DNA of 64,000 bases from Natroniella sulfidigena (GTDB lineage: Bacteria > Bacillota > Halanaerobiia > Halobacteroidales > Halobacteroidaceae): positions 1 to 64,000 of the forward strand of contig NZ_JALKBY010000005.1 of NCBI RefSeq assembly GCF_023223645.1, read 5' to 3'. Made by a program: the position numbers and the translations under genes. Positions within the stretch are counted from its first letter, which is position 1, and every line of letters starts with the position of its first letter. The notes beneath the pieces were generated by a model. It saw only the letters and a program-made list of their open reading frames with translations. It ran no database searches and was not told the DNA's origin. This document shows, piece after piece, positions 21,882 through 30,404 of this stretch.

Positions 21882-22280
21882 ATGGCAGAGGTAAAGAGGG
21901 TAAAGAGGACTTGTGAGCTGGAGAATAAAAGAATAAATTCATTAAGGGAATTGAATGACTTTAAAGAGGAAATTAGAGAAGAAAGAGTAGGTAATCAAAA
22001 GCGAGCAGGTGTAAGAATTACTACTGCTATGGGAAGTTGTGGAATTGCTGTTGGAGCTCAAGAGATTTTAGAAGCTATTTCAGATGAGTTGACTACTAGG
22101 GGATTAGAAGATATAAGTATTCATAATACGGGATGTATTGGGCTTTGTGAGCAAGAACCATTAGTTAAAATAAAAATAGAGGATCAACCAGCAGTCTTTT
22201 ATGGGAATTTAACTCCAGAGTTGGCCCGTGAGGTTGTTAAGAATCATATAGTCGATAATCAAATTATTGCTAGCTGTTAA
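21882..22280 (+). CDS. HndB-like [2Fe-2S] ferredoxin subunit of NAD(P)-linked hydrogenase
   Basis: A 132-aa thioredoxin-like ferredoxin protein in the position of HndB of Hnd-type hydrogenases. Motifs GSCGIAVGAQEIL and NTGCIGLCEQEPLV give three clustered Cys; a fourth ligand is not obvious, apart from Cys near residue 11 and the terminal Cys. It is the first gene after the sigma-54 promoter, with GGAGG before the ATG. Role in electron transfer within the complex is inferred from family and operon. Confidence 0.85.
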   Translation: MAEVKRVKRTCELENKRINSLRELNDFKEEIREERVGNQKRAGVRITTAMGSCGIAVGAQEILEAISDELTTRGLEDISIHNTGCIGLCEQEPLVKIKIEDQPAVFYGNLTPELAREVVKNHIVDNQIIASC

Positions 22281-22320
22281 TTAAGTTAGGCAAAAATAAT
22301 TTTTTTTTGGGGGGAAGATT

Positions 22321-22767
22321 ATGGAGGCAACCATTGAAGAGATTACAAAGGCTTTGGATTCAGAAAGAACTCCTTTGATTTCAGTTTTGCATGCTGTTCA
22401 AGCAGAATTGGGTTATTTAAGTACAGAGGGATTGAAAATAGTGGCCAAAAAGTTAGATATACCTTTGAGTAAGGTATATGGAGTAGCAACCTTCTATACT
22501 TTACTAGATACAGAAGAAAAAGGGGAGAATGTCATCAGGCTCTGTGAGAGTGCACCTTGCCATATTAAAGGAGCTACTAATATTTTAACTGAATTACAGG
22601 ATAAGTTAGATATTGATGTTGGAGAAACTACGGATGATAATAAATTCAGCTTAGAGATGACCAGTTGTTTAGGTATTTGTGCAGTTGCACCAGCAATTAT
22701 GATCAATGGTACTGTTTATGGTAATTTAACTTCTAAAAAGTTGGATTCTATTTTAGATAGATATTAA
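22321..22767 (+). CDS. hndA: NuoE/HndA-like [2Fe-2S] subunit
   Basis: A 148-aa NuoE-type subunit with an N-terminal helical region (LHAVQAELGYLSTEGLKIVA) and a thioredoxin-like [2Fe-2S] domain whose ligands are CESAPC and SCLGIC. In Hnd/HydABC hydrogenases it passes electrons between the flavin subunit and other clusters. It is second in the four-gene operon. Confidence 0.93.
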   Translation: MEATIEEITKALDSERTPLISVLHAVQAELGYLSTEGLKIVAKKLDIPLSKVYGVATFYTLLDTEEKGENVIRLCESAPCHIKGATNILTELQDKLDIDVGETTDDNKFSLEMTSCLGICAVAPAIMINGTVYGNLTSKKLDSILDRY

Positions 22768-22824
22768 TGAAAGGAGTGACTGACAATAATTTCTTATACT
22801 GAACAGGAAGTATTTGCAGATGAA

Positions 22825-24153
22825 ATGAGGCTTGTATTGAGAAATTGTGGGCATATTGACCCTGAAAATATAAAAGACTATATCACTCGGGATGGATATC
22901 AAGCTTTAGGTACTGTTGTAACTGAGTTAAAACCAATAGAAGTAATTGAGATAATAGAACAATCTGGGCTTAGAGGTAGAGGAGGAGCAGGTTTTCCAAC
23001 CGGTTTGAAATGGAAGTTTACTCATCAAGCAGCTGGAAAAGAGAAGTATGTGGTGGCTAATGCTGATGAGGGGGAGCCGGGAACTTCTAAAGATAGATTG
23101 ATTATGGAAGGAGATCCACATAGCTTGCTAGAAGCTATGGCTATTGCAGGCTATGCTATAGGTGCTAATACTGGTTATATTTATATTCGAGGAGAGTATC
23201 AACTAGCGATTAAGAGATTAAAGATTGCTATTGCTCAGGCTAAAGAGATGGGATTATTAGGTGAGAATTTATTTGACTCCGGTTTTAATTTTGAAATTAA
23301 GATTAGAGAAGGAGCTGGAGCTTATGTATGTGGTGAAGAAACCGCTTTATTAAAATCGATTGAAGGAGAGAGAGGAGAACCACAAGTAAAACCACCTTAT
23401 CCTACTAATGAAGGTTTATGGGGCCAACCTACTTTAATCAATAATGTAGAGACTTTGGCTAATATTGCGGTTATTATTAGAGAAGGTGCAGAATGGTTTA
23501 ATGAAATTGGAACGGAGGGATGTCCTGGAACTAAAGTCTTTACTTTAAGTGGAGATGTAGAGAATGAAGGAATAATTGAATTACCTATGGGAACTCCATT
23601 AAGAAGGATCATAGAAGGCTTTGGAGGCGGTATGGTTGATGATAAGGAGTTTAAGGTAGCACAGAGTGGAGGTAGTTCGGGAGGATGTATGCCAAAAGAG
23701 TTATTAGATACTCCTATGGATTATGATTCTTTAGCTGAAATTGGAATGACTTTAGGTTCAGGTGCGTTATTGGTTATGGATGAGACGCACTGTATTGTTG
23801 ATATAGCTAAATGTCTTATGCAATTTTTTAAACATGAATCTTGTGGTAAGTGTGTACCGTGTCGCGAAGGAAATAAAAGACTTTATAATAGATTAGATAA
23901 AATATCAAAAGGTGAAGGTGAGTTAGAAGATTTAGAGAGGTTAAGAGATTTAGCAGATACTATGTCCAAGACAGCCCTCTGTGGTCTAGGGCAGATGGCT
24001 CCAACTTCAATTTATACTACTCTTAAGTATTTTAAGGATGAGTATTTAACCCATATTGAAGATAATAATTGTACTACTGGTAGTTGTCGAGGTCTAGTTG
24101 ATTTGGAAGTGCAAGATAAAAGAGGGGGAAAAGACTATGGAAATAATAATTGA
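22825..24153 (+). CDS. hndC: NuoF/HndC-like flavin NAD(P)-binding hydrogenase subunit
   Basis: Diaphorase subunit that binds FMN and NAD(P)H and, in the bifurcating HydABC family, handles nucleotide and ferredoxin electrons. FMN motif GLRGRGGAGFPTGLKW, nucleotide-site region GAYVCGEETALLKSIEG and a C-terminal [4Fe-4S] ligand set (ESCGKCVPCREG ... TALCGLGQ) are visible. There is no C-terminal 2x[4Fe-4S] ferredoxin domain, unlike many HndC/HydB proteins. The ATG used lacks a close ribosome site. A good AAAGGAG (22770) points to an upstream non-ATG start (ATA 22786 or ATT 22789) adding 12-13 residues before MRLVLRNCG. The start is therefore uncertain. hydA overlaps its 3' end. Confidence 0.9.
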   Translation: MRLVLRNCGHIDPENIKDYITRDGYQALGTVVTELKPIEVIEIIEQSGLRGRGGAGFPTGLKWKFTHQAAGKEKYVVANADEGEPGTSKDRLIMEGDPHSLLEAMAIAGYAIGANTGYIYIRGEYQLAIKRLKIAIAQAKEMGLLGENLFDSGFNFEIKIREGAGAYVCGEETALLKSIEGERGEPQVKPPYPTNEGLWGQPTLINNVETLANIAVIIREGAEWFNEIGTEGCPGTKVFTLSGDVENEGIIELPMGTPLRRIIEGFGGGMVDDKEFKVAQSGGSSGGCMPKELLDTPMDYDSLAEIGMTLGSGALLVMDETHCIVDIAKCLMQFFKHESCGKCVPCREGNKRLYNRLDKISKGEGELEDLERLRDLADTMSKTALCGLGQMAPTSIYTTLKYFKDEYLTHIEDNNCTTGSCRGLVDLEVQDKRGGKDYGNNN

Positions 24154-25849
24154 TGGACAGAAGTGTGAAGCTGAGGCAGGCCAAACAGTATTAGAAGCAG
24201 CCCAACAAATAGGAATCAAAATCCCAACTCTTTGTTATCTTAAGGAAGTCAATGAAATTGGGGCTTGTAGAATCTGTATAGTAGAAATAGAAGGTAAGGG
24301 CTACCAAACAGCTTGTACCTTTCCGGTCAGTGAAGGGTTAAGAATTAAAACTACCTCTCCTGAGATTAGAAGGTTAAGGAAGTTAAATTTAGAGTTGATC
24401 TTGGCTAATCATCCGCAGGACTGTTTAAAGTGTGAGCGGAGTACTAATTGTGAATTACAGAGTTTATCTAAGGAGCTAGGAGTAGAAAAGGTAAGATTTG
24501 CTCAAGACTCTGGTGGTTATAAGTTAGATCAGAGTACTCCCTCTATTGTACGAGATTATAATAAATGTATTAAGTGTCGACGTTGTGTAAGTGTTTGTGA
24601 AAAAGTACAAGGGGTTAAGGCTTTATATCCTAATCAACGTAGTTTTAAAGCAATAATTTCTCCTGGTTATAAGCAAGAATTAAAGGATGTGTCATGTGTT
24701 TTATGTGGTCAATGTATCCATGCTTGTCCAGTAGCAGCGATTAAAGAAAAAGATGATACTGAGCGAGTTTGGCAAGTATTAAATGATGAAAACAAGCATG
24801 TTGTATTACAAATAGCACCAGCTGTGAGGGTTGCCTTAGGAGAAGAATTTGAGTTGCCCCCGGGTACGCCAATAACTGAAAAGATAGTCACAGCATGTCG
24901 CCGATTAGGGTTTGATAAAATCTTTGATACGGTATTTTCAGCAGATTTAACAATTGTCGAGGAAGGTCATGAGTTATTAGCTCGTTTAAAGAATGATGGT
25001 CCTTTACCACTATTTACTTCCTGTAGTCCAGGTTGGATTAAATATATTGAGCATTTTCATAGTGATTTATTAGATCATCTTTCTAGTTGTAAGTCACCTC
25101 AACAGATGTTTGGAGCATTAGCTAAAAGTTATTATGCTGAAACTGAAGGGATAGAGCCTGAAAATATAGTAGTAGTTTCTATTATGCCTTGTACAGCTAA
25201 AAAGTTTGAAGCTACAAGAGAAGAGATGGAGGTAAATGGGAATAGAGATATAGATATAGTACTTACTACTCGAGAATTAGCAAGAATGTTGAGGGTTTGT
25301 GGGGTAGATTTAATGAAATTACCCGCTGGAGAATTTGATGCTCCACTTGGAATTACTACTGGAGCTGGAGATATCTTTGGAATAACTGGTGGAGTAATGG
25401 AAGCTGCATTGAGAACAGTTTATGAAGAGGTAACAGAAAATGAATTAGAAAAGTTAGAGTTTAATCAGGTCAGAGGCTTTGAAGGGGTTAGAGAAGCAAG
25501 TATTGATTTAGCTGGTCAAGAAGTTAATGTAGCAATCATCAATGGTTTAGGCAATGTAGATGAGGTATTAACGGCTATTAAAGAAGGAGAAAAGGAGTAT
25601 CACTTTGTTGAAGTTATGAGTTGTCCTGGTGGATGTATTGGTGGAGGGGGCCAACCAATCCCAACTACTGAAGAGATTATAGTCCAACGTGGAAAGGGAT
25701 TGTATGATATTGATCAGGCTAAAGAGATTAGAAAATCGCATGAAAACCCTATAATAAAAGAGATATACAAAGATTATTTAGGAGAAATTGGTGGTCAAAA
25801 AGCTCATAATCTATTGCATACTACTTATCAAGAGAGAGATCAATATTAA
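24137..25849 (+). CDS. hndD: [FeFe]-hydrogenase catalytic subunit (HndD/HydA)
   Basis: Catalytic subunit, 570 aa, that makes or oxidises H2. In order it has a plant-type [2Fe-2S] domain (GACRICIVE), a His-Cys3 [4Fe-4S] site (HPQDCLKCERSTNC), two [4Fe-4S] clusters (CIKCRRCVSVC, CVLCGQCIHAC) and the H-cluster domain with canonical loops TSCSPGW, MPCTAKK and EVMSCPGGCIGGGGQP. A small-subunit-like tail ends the protein. ATG 24137 has AGAGGGGG upstream and overlaps hndC by 17 nt. It ends the hydrogenase structural operon. Confidence 0.97.
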   Translation: MEIIIDGQKCEAEAGQTVLEAAQQIGIKIPTLCYLKEVNEIGACRICIVEIEGKGYQTACTFPVSEGLRIKTTSPEIRRLRKLNLELILANHPQDCLKCERSTNCELQSLSKELGVEKVRFAQDSGGYKLDQSTPSIVRDYNKCIKCRRCVSVCEKVQGVKALYPNQRSFKAIISPGYKQELKDVSCVLCGQCIHACPVAAIKEKDDTERVWQVLNDENKHVVLQIAPAVRVALGEEFELPPGTPITEKIVTACRRLGFDKIFDTVFSADLTIVEEGHELLARLKNDGPLPLFTSCSPGWIKYIEHFHSDLLDHLSSCKSPQQMFGALAKSYYAETEGIEPENIVVVSIMPCTAKKFEATREEMEVNGNRDIDIVLTTRELARMLRVCGVDLMKLPAGEFDAPLGITTGAGDIFGITGGVMEAALRTVYEEVTENELEKLEFNQVRGFEGVREASIDLAGQEVNVAIINGLGNVDEVLTAIKEGEKEYHFVEVMSCPGGCIGGGGQPIPTTEEIIVQRGKGLYDIDQAKEIRKSHENPIIKEIYKDYLGEIGGQKAHNLLHTTYQERDQY

Positions 25850-26019
25850 GATTAGAAAGATTAAGCCTGATATTAACATAAATAGAGTTGAAAATAATAA
25901 TATATACATAAAAAGATGTTTCATCTGAAGCAGCTTTCTATGTAGGTATTCTCTATTAAAATGGCGAAGTTATTTAAAGAGCAGATTTTAGGGTAAATAG
26001 ATCAGAAATTAGACCATTT

Positions 26020-26047
26020 AGAAGCCTATCTAAAGTGATAGGCTTCT
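26020..26047 (+). promoter_or_regulatory. Hairpin before hydG
   Basis: AGAAGCCTATC pairs perfectly with GATAGGCTTCT around a 6-nt loop. It has no T tract, and the hydG ribosome site follows about 10 nt later. It may shape the leader mRNA or be the end of the upstream transcript. Confidence 0.5.
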
Positions 26048-26071
26048 AGTAGTAATAAGGAGGAAGAATAA

Positions 26072-27454
26072 ATGGGCCAAAACTTTATTAATGATGAGCA
26101 GATTAAGGGGATTTTAAATAAGGTTGAACCAACAGGAGAGAAGATTGATAGGATTATTGAAAAATCTTTAAATAAGAAGAGATTAAACAGAGAAGAAACC
26201 GCTTTATTGTTACAGGCAGAAAGAGAAGAATGGCTAGAAAAGATCTTTGCTGCAGCTAGAGAATTGAAGAATGAAATCTATGGAGATAGAATAGTATTAT
26301 TTGCTCCACTATATATTGGGAATAAATGTATTAATGACTGTAAATATTGTGGTTTTAAATCTTCTAATCAAGAGGTTGAGCGTTGTACCTTATCTAATCA
26401 AGAGCTGGAAAGACAGATTAAGGCATTAGAGGAGCAGGGCCAAAAGAGATCGATCTTTGTTTATGGAGAACATCCTGATTACGATGCAGACTTTATTGCT
26501 GAAACTGTTAAAACGGCCTATCAAATAAAGGATGACGGTGAGTTGAGGCGGATTAATATTAATGCTGCTCCTTTGGATGTTGCAGGGTATAGAAAGTTAA
26601 AAGAGGTGGGAATTGGAACTTATCAGATCTTTCAAGAGACTTATCAACAGCAAACTTATCAACAGGTTCATCCTAGCGGGCCAAAGTCAGACTTTGAGTG
26701 GAGGTTGACTGGGTTAGATCGAGCAATGGAGGCTGGACTTGATGATGTAGGGATTGGTGCTTTATTTGGTTTATATGATTGGAAGTATGAAGTGTTAGGA
26801 TTATTAGAGCATACAATTCATTTAGAAGAGACTTATAATGTTGGCCCGCATACAATCTCCTTTCCTAGATTAAAGGAAGCTACTAACTTAGAAGTTGATG
26901 ATAGATACTTAGTAACTGATCAAGAATTAAAGCGTATAGTGGCTATTTTGAGATTGGCAGTACCGTATACAGGTTTGATTTTGACAGCTAGAGAAGAACC
27001 TAAGTTGAGACAAGAGGTAATGGAGCTAGGAGTTTCTCAGATTGATGCAGGAACTAGGATTGAAATGGCAGGGTATACAGATTTTAAACAGGAACAAGAT
27101 ATTAAACGGGAGCAGTTTAAATTAGGTGATACTCGTTCTTTAAATGAAGTGATTGATGAGTTAGTTAAGGATGGTTGTTTACCATCTTTTTGTACTTCTT
27201 GTTATCGATTAGGAAGGACTGGAGAGCATTTTATGGAATTTGCTAAACCAGGATTTATTAAAAAATATTGTACACCAAATGCCTTATTAACTTTTAAAGA
27301 GTATTTAGAGGATTATGCTTCTCAGGAAACAAAAGAGATAGGAGAGAGATTAATTCAAGCAAAAGTAACAGAGATTAATGAGCAACAGCTTAAAGAGCAA
27401 GTGGTTGATAAATTGGAATTGATAGCTGATGGAGAGCGTGATCTCTACTTTTAA
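26072..27454 (+). CDS. hydG: [FeFe]-hydrogenase maturase HydG (radical SAM tyrosine lyase)
   Basis: Radical SAM enzyme that cleaves tyrosine to supply CO and CN- for the H-cluster. The 460-aa protein has the SAM-cluster motif CINDCKYC near residue 89 and the second, C-terminal cluster motif C-X2-C-X22-C (CTSCYRLGRTGEHF ... KKYC) that separates HydG from ThiH. ATG with AAGGAGG. It opens the maturation gene set hydG-hydE-hydF. Confidence 0.97.
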   Translation: MGQNFINDEQIKGILNKVEPTGEKIDRIIEKSLNKKRLNREETALLLQAEREEWLEKIFAAARELKNEIYGDRIVLFAPLYIGNKCINDCKYCGFKSSNQEVERCTLSNQELERQIKALEEQGQKRSIFVYGEHPDYDADFIAETVKTAYQIKDDGELRRININAAPLDVAGYRKLKEVGIGTYQIFQETYQQQTYQQVHPSGPKSDFEWRLTGLDRAMEAGLDDVGIGALFGLYDWKYEVLGLLEHTIHLEETYNVGPHTISFPRLKEATNLEVDDRYLVTDQELKRIVAILRLAVPYTGLILTAREEPKLRQEVMELGVSQIDAGTRIEMAGYTDFKQEQDIKREQFKLGDTRSLNEVIDELVKDGCLPSFCTSCYRLGRTGEHFMEFAKPGFIKKYCTPNALLTFKEYLEDYASQETKEIGERLIQAKVTEINEQQLKEQVVDKLELIADGERDLYF

Positions 27455-27458
27455 ACAG

Positions 27459-27541
27459 CTTAAGTTTAAGGTTAAGTCTAAGTCAAGCGTAAAAAACATA
27501 AGGGCTCTTAGTTCTTACTTGAACTTAGACTCAAACTTAGG
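27459..27541. repeat. Inverted-arm repeat element, AAG/CTT variant (element 1)
   Basis: The left arm is a run of short units ending in AAG (CTTAAGTTTAAGGTTAAG and on) and the right arm is the matching CTT-type run (CTTGAACTTAGACTCAAA). It lies between hydG and hydE and can fold into an imperfect hairpin. Confidence 0.7.
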
Positions 27542-27578
27542 ATATAGATCAATTAGTGTTGAGAAAGTAGGTGATTAA

Positions 27579-28898
27579 ATGGCTTTACGTGATAAATTTA
27601 TTACGACTGGTGGAGAGAAGAATTCAGTCTTGCTCTGTTCTTCAACTCATCATCTGTTAGAGGCAAAGCATCATTTAAGCTCATCTGGAGTTGAAATAGA
27701 ATTGGTTCCTGCTCCCTCGGGGATTGGCTCTGCTTGTACGACAGCTATTCGTTTTGTTCGAGCTAAAGAAGATTTAGTAAGGAAGTTACTAGAGGATAGT
27801 TCAATTGAGTGGACAGGTATCTATCCTATTGAGAAGAAAGATAGGATAGATACCTGGGATGGTTTATGGCAATTAAATTTAGGAAGTGAATTTGAGAGGA
27901 TATTACAGAAGGTTGCTCAAGATCAGGTATTGAGTAAAGAAGAGATTATTATTCTTTTACAAGCTCAAAGGAGTGATGAGTTGACGGCTTTATTTAAAGC
28001 AGCAAGCAAAATTCGAGCAGAAATGTTAGGAGCTACAGTTGATCTTCGAGCAGCAATTGAGTTTTCAAATTATTGTATTAAAGGTTGTAACTACTGTGGT
28101 TTACGGAGTAAACAGCAGATTAACCGCTATCGAATGAGTAAACAAGAGATCATCTCTGCTGTAGCAGAGATTAATCAATTAGGGATAGAGACAGTTATTT
28201 TACAATCTGGAGAGGATCCCTGGTATACAACTGATAAAATTATTGAGATTATTCAAGAGATCAAAGATAAATTTGGGATGAAGATTACTCTCAGTTTAGG
28301 AGAGAGGAGTAAGCAGGAGTATAAAAAGTTTAAAGAAGCAGGTGCTGACAATTATTTACTAAAGCTTGAAGCAGCTAACCGTAAACTCTTTAAACAGCTA
28401 CATCCAGATGATCAATTTAAGGTAAGGAGGGAGCATACTAAATGGTTAAAAGAGCTAGGGTATATTACTGGATCAGGTAATATAGTTGGTTTACCAGGCC
28501 AAAAGATAGAGGATTTAGCTGCTGATATTCTATTTTATAAAGAGTATGGGATTCATATGATTGGGATTGGCCCATTCTTACCAGCTAAAGGAACCCCTTA
28601 TCAAAATCATCCACCAGGGGATTTACTGTTATCTTTAAAAACAATTGCTGTAACGAGATTGGTCTGTCAAAATGTTTACATCCCTTCTACCACAGCTTTA
28701 GCATCTTTGGCAGAGGATGGGTTGACTAGAGGCTTAGAGGTAGGGGCCAACGTAATTATGCTGATTATGACTCCAACTATTTTAAGGGAGAAGTATCAGA
28801 TTTATAGTGGTAAGAATATGGTTGGCTTAAAGACAGCGATTAGCTCAATTAAGAAAGCTGGAAGGGAAGTTCCTGGATATATTAAACAAGGGATTTAA
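27579..28898 (+). CDS. hydE: [FeFe]-hydrogenase maturase HydE with N-terminal DUF3343 domain
   Basis: Radical SAM enzyme needed for building the H-cluster. Residues ~95-439 are HydE: SAM motif CIKGCNYC near residue 164, then LQSGEDPWYT and GSGNIVGLPGQ. The first ~75 residues are extra and look like a DUF3343 domain, a putative sulfur/selenium-carrier-like fold: VLLCSSTHHLLEAKHHL and the end motif SACTTAIRF. Fusion to HydE is unusual to my knowledge. ATG start. The neighbouring cysteine desulfurase suggests sulfur handling in H-cluster assembly; that is inference. Confidence 0.92.
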   Translation: MALRDKFITTGGEKNSVLLCSSTHHLLEAKHHLSSSGVEIELVPAPSGIGSACTTAIRFVRAKEDLVRKLLEDSSIEWTGIYPIEKKDRIDTWDGLWQLNLGSEFERILQKVAQDQVLSKEEIIILLQAQRSDELTALFKAASKIRAEMLGATVDLRAAIEFSNYCIKGCNYCGLRSKQQINRYRMSKQEIISAVAEINQLGIETVILQSGEDPWYTTDKIIEIIQEIKDKFGMKITLSLGERSKQEYKKFKEAGADNYLLKLEAANRKLFKQLHPDDQFKVRREHTKWLKELGYITGSGNIVGLPGQKIEDLAADILFYKEYGIHMIGIGPFLPAKGTPYQNHPPGDLLLSLKTIAVTRLVCQNVYIPSTTALASLAEDGLTRGLEVGANVIMLIMTPTILREKYQIYSGKNMVGLKTAISSIKKAGREVPGYIKQGI

Positions 28899-28913
28899 AG
28901 AAGTTACGAGAAT

Positions 28914-28941
28914 GCTGTATACATTGTATACAGCTTATTTT
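28914..28941 (+). terminator. Terminator after hydE
   Basis: GCTGTATAC pairs with GTATACAGC around ATT and is followed by TTATTTTTG. Confidence 0.8.
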
Positions 28942-28978
28942 TGATTGCAAAGTAAAGGATTATTACAAAATAGTGTAA

Positions 28979-29125
28979 CTTCAATTGATAATTGATAGTT
29001 TAAAATTGATAGTTAAAATTCAAAACCTAAACCTGTTAAACCCTTTATAAATAAGGGGTAATGTGCTTTTTTATGTTTTATGGTTTTCTAACTATCCACT
29101 ATCAATTATCAATTATAAACTGAAG
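28979..29125. repeat. Heptamer inverted-arm repeat element 2
   Basis: The left arm holds a 17-mer (28983-28999, AATTGATAATTGATAGT) whose exact reverse complement is at 29098-29114. Both are runs of 7-bp units (TTGATAA/TATCAAT). The core contains an inner hairpin CCCTTTAT / ATAAGGGG. It fills the hydE-hydF gap. Confidence 0.8.
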
Positions 29126-29153
29126 CTTTATATCAATTAAGGGAGGGAATAAT

Positions 29154-30404
29154 ATGGAGAGTACACCACAAGCTAATAGAGTGCATATTGCATTATTAGG
29201 AAGAAGAAATGTTGGTAAGTCTAGCTTAGTCAATTCTTTAACCAATCAAGAGTTAGCAGTCGTTTCTCAAGTAGCAGGAACTACTACTGATCCTGTTTAC
29301 AAAAAGATGGAGCTATTGCCTTTAGGGCCCGTGGTAATGATCGATACTGCTGGAATAGATGATCAGGGCCAACTAGGAGAGTTGCGTGTTAAAAAGACAA
29401 AGGAGGTTCTAAGTCGAACCGATTTAGCTTTATTAGTAATCGATCCTCAAGTTGGGGTAGGTGATTATGAGCAGAAATTATTAAATGAGCTACAAGAACG
29501 AGAGATTCCTGTAATTGGTGTTGTAAATAAGATAGATAAAGCTAAAGAACTTAATTTAAAAAGCTTGATTAAGCAGTTGGGTATCAAGCTTTTATCAGTT
29601 AGTGCTAAAGAAGGAACTGGGATTGAGCAATTAAAGAAGGAGATTGCCATATCTGCTCCAGAAAATTTTGAAAAAACGGATCTTATTGGCGATTTAGTTA
29701 AACCTTATGATATAGTTGTATTAGTAGTACCAATAGATATTGCTGCTCCTAAAGGAAGGTTGATTCTACCTCAAGTTCAAACCTTGCGGGATTTGCTTGA
29801 TAATAATGCTCAAGCTTTGGTAGTTAAGGAGGATGGATTAGAGCAGGCAATAGCTAAGTTAAAAGATCCACCTCAGCTTGTGGTGACTGATTCACAGGTT
29901 TTTCAGGAGGTAGCTGCTAATTTAGCTGCAGAAATTAAACTAACAGGTTTTTCTATTCTGTTTGCTCGTTATAAGGGTGATTTAGAAATTTTGACTAAAG
30001 GAGTCAAAGCTATTAAAAACTTGCAACAAGGAGCTAAGGTTTTAGTTGCTGAGTCATGTACCCATCATCGAACAACAGAGGATATAGGAACTGTTAAAAT
30101 TCCAGCTTGGCTTGAAGAAATAGCAGAAGCTGAATTAGAATTTAATCATGTAGCTGGTCGGGAATTCCCACAAGATTTGACAGCATATGATTTAATTGTT
30201 CAATGTGGAGGATGTATGACCAATCGCAAAGAAATATTATATAGAGTAAAATTGGCTGCTAGTTTAGGAATTCCAATTGTCAACTATGGAATCTTGATTG
30301 CTTATCGGTATGGGATTTTAGAGCGAGCTTTAGAGCCATTTCCAAATGCAAATAGAATTTGGCAGAATAAATCAAAGGAGGAGCAGGATGATTTATCTAG
30401 ATAA
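29154..30404 (+). CDS. hydF: [FeFe]-hydrogenase maturation GTPase HydF
   Basis: Scaffold GTPase that assembles the 2Fe subcluster and delivers it to HydA. The 416-aa protein has an N-terminal G domain (GRRNVGKSSLVNSL, DTAGIDD, NKID) and a C-terminal Fe-S binding region with ligands in ESCTHHR and QCGGCMTNRKE. ATG after GGGAGGG. The desulfurase start codon lies inside its 3' end. Confidence 0.96.
   Translation: MESTPQANRVHIALLGRRNVGKSSLVNSLTNQELAVVSQVAGTTTDPVYKKMELLPLGPVVMIDTAGIDDQGQLGELRVKKTKEVLSRTDLALLVIDPQVGVGDYEQKLLNELQEREIPVIGVVNKIDKAKELNLKSLIKQLGIKLLSVSAKEGTGIEQLKKEIAISAPENFEKTDLIGDLVKPYDIVVLVVPIDIAAPKGRLILPQVQTLRDLLDNNAQALVVKEDGLEQAIAKLKDPPQLVVTDSQVFQEVAANLAAEIKLTGFSILFARYKGDLEILTKGVKAIKNLQQGAKVLVAESCTHHRTTEDIGTVKIPAWLEEIAEAELEFNHVAGREFPQDLTAYDLIVQCGGCMTNRKEILYRVKLAASLGIPIVNYGILIAYRYGILERALEPFPNANRIWQNKSKEEQDDLSR

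Noticed and set aside
25917-25932. Second parS-like sequence TGTTTCATCTGAAGCA
   Set aside because: 13 of 16 matches, but the changes include the central bases and the dyad is weak; kept only as a possibility for a genome-wide parS scan.
25960-25995. Short ORF MAKLFKEQILG in the hndD-hydG gap
   Set aside because: No ribosome site and only 11 codons; not supported as a gene.
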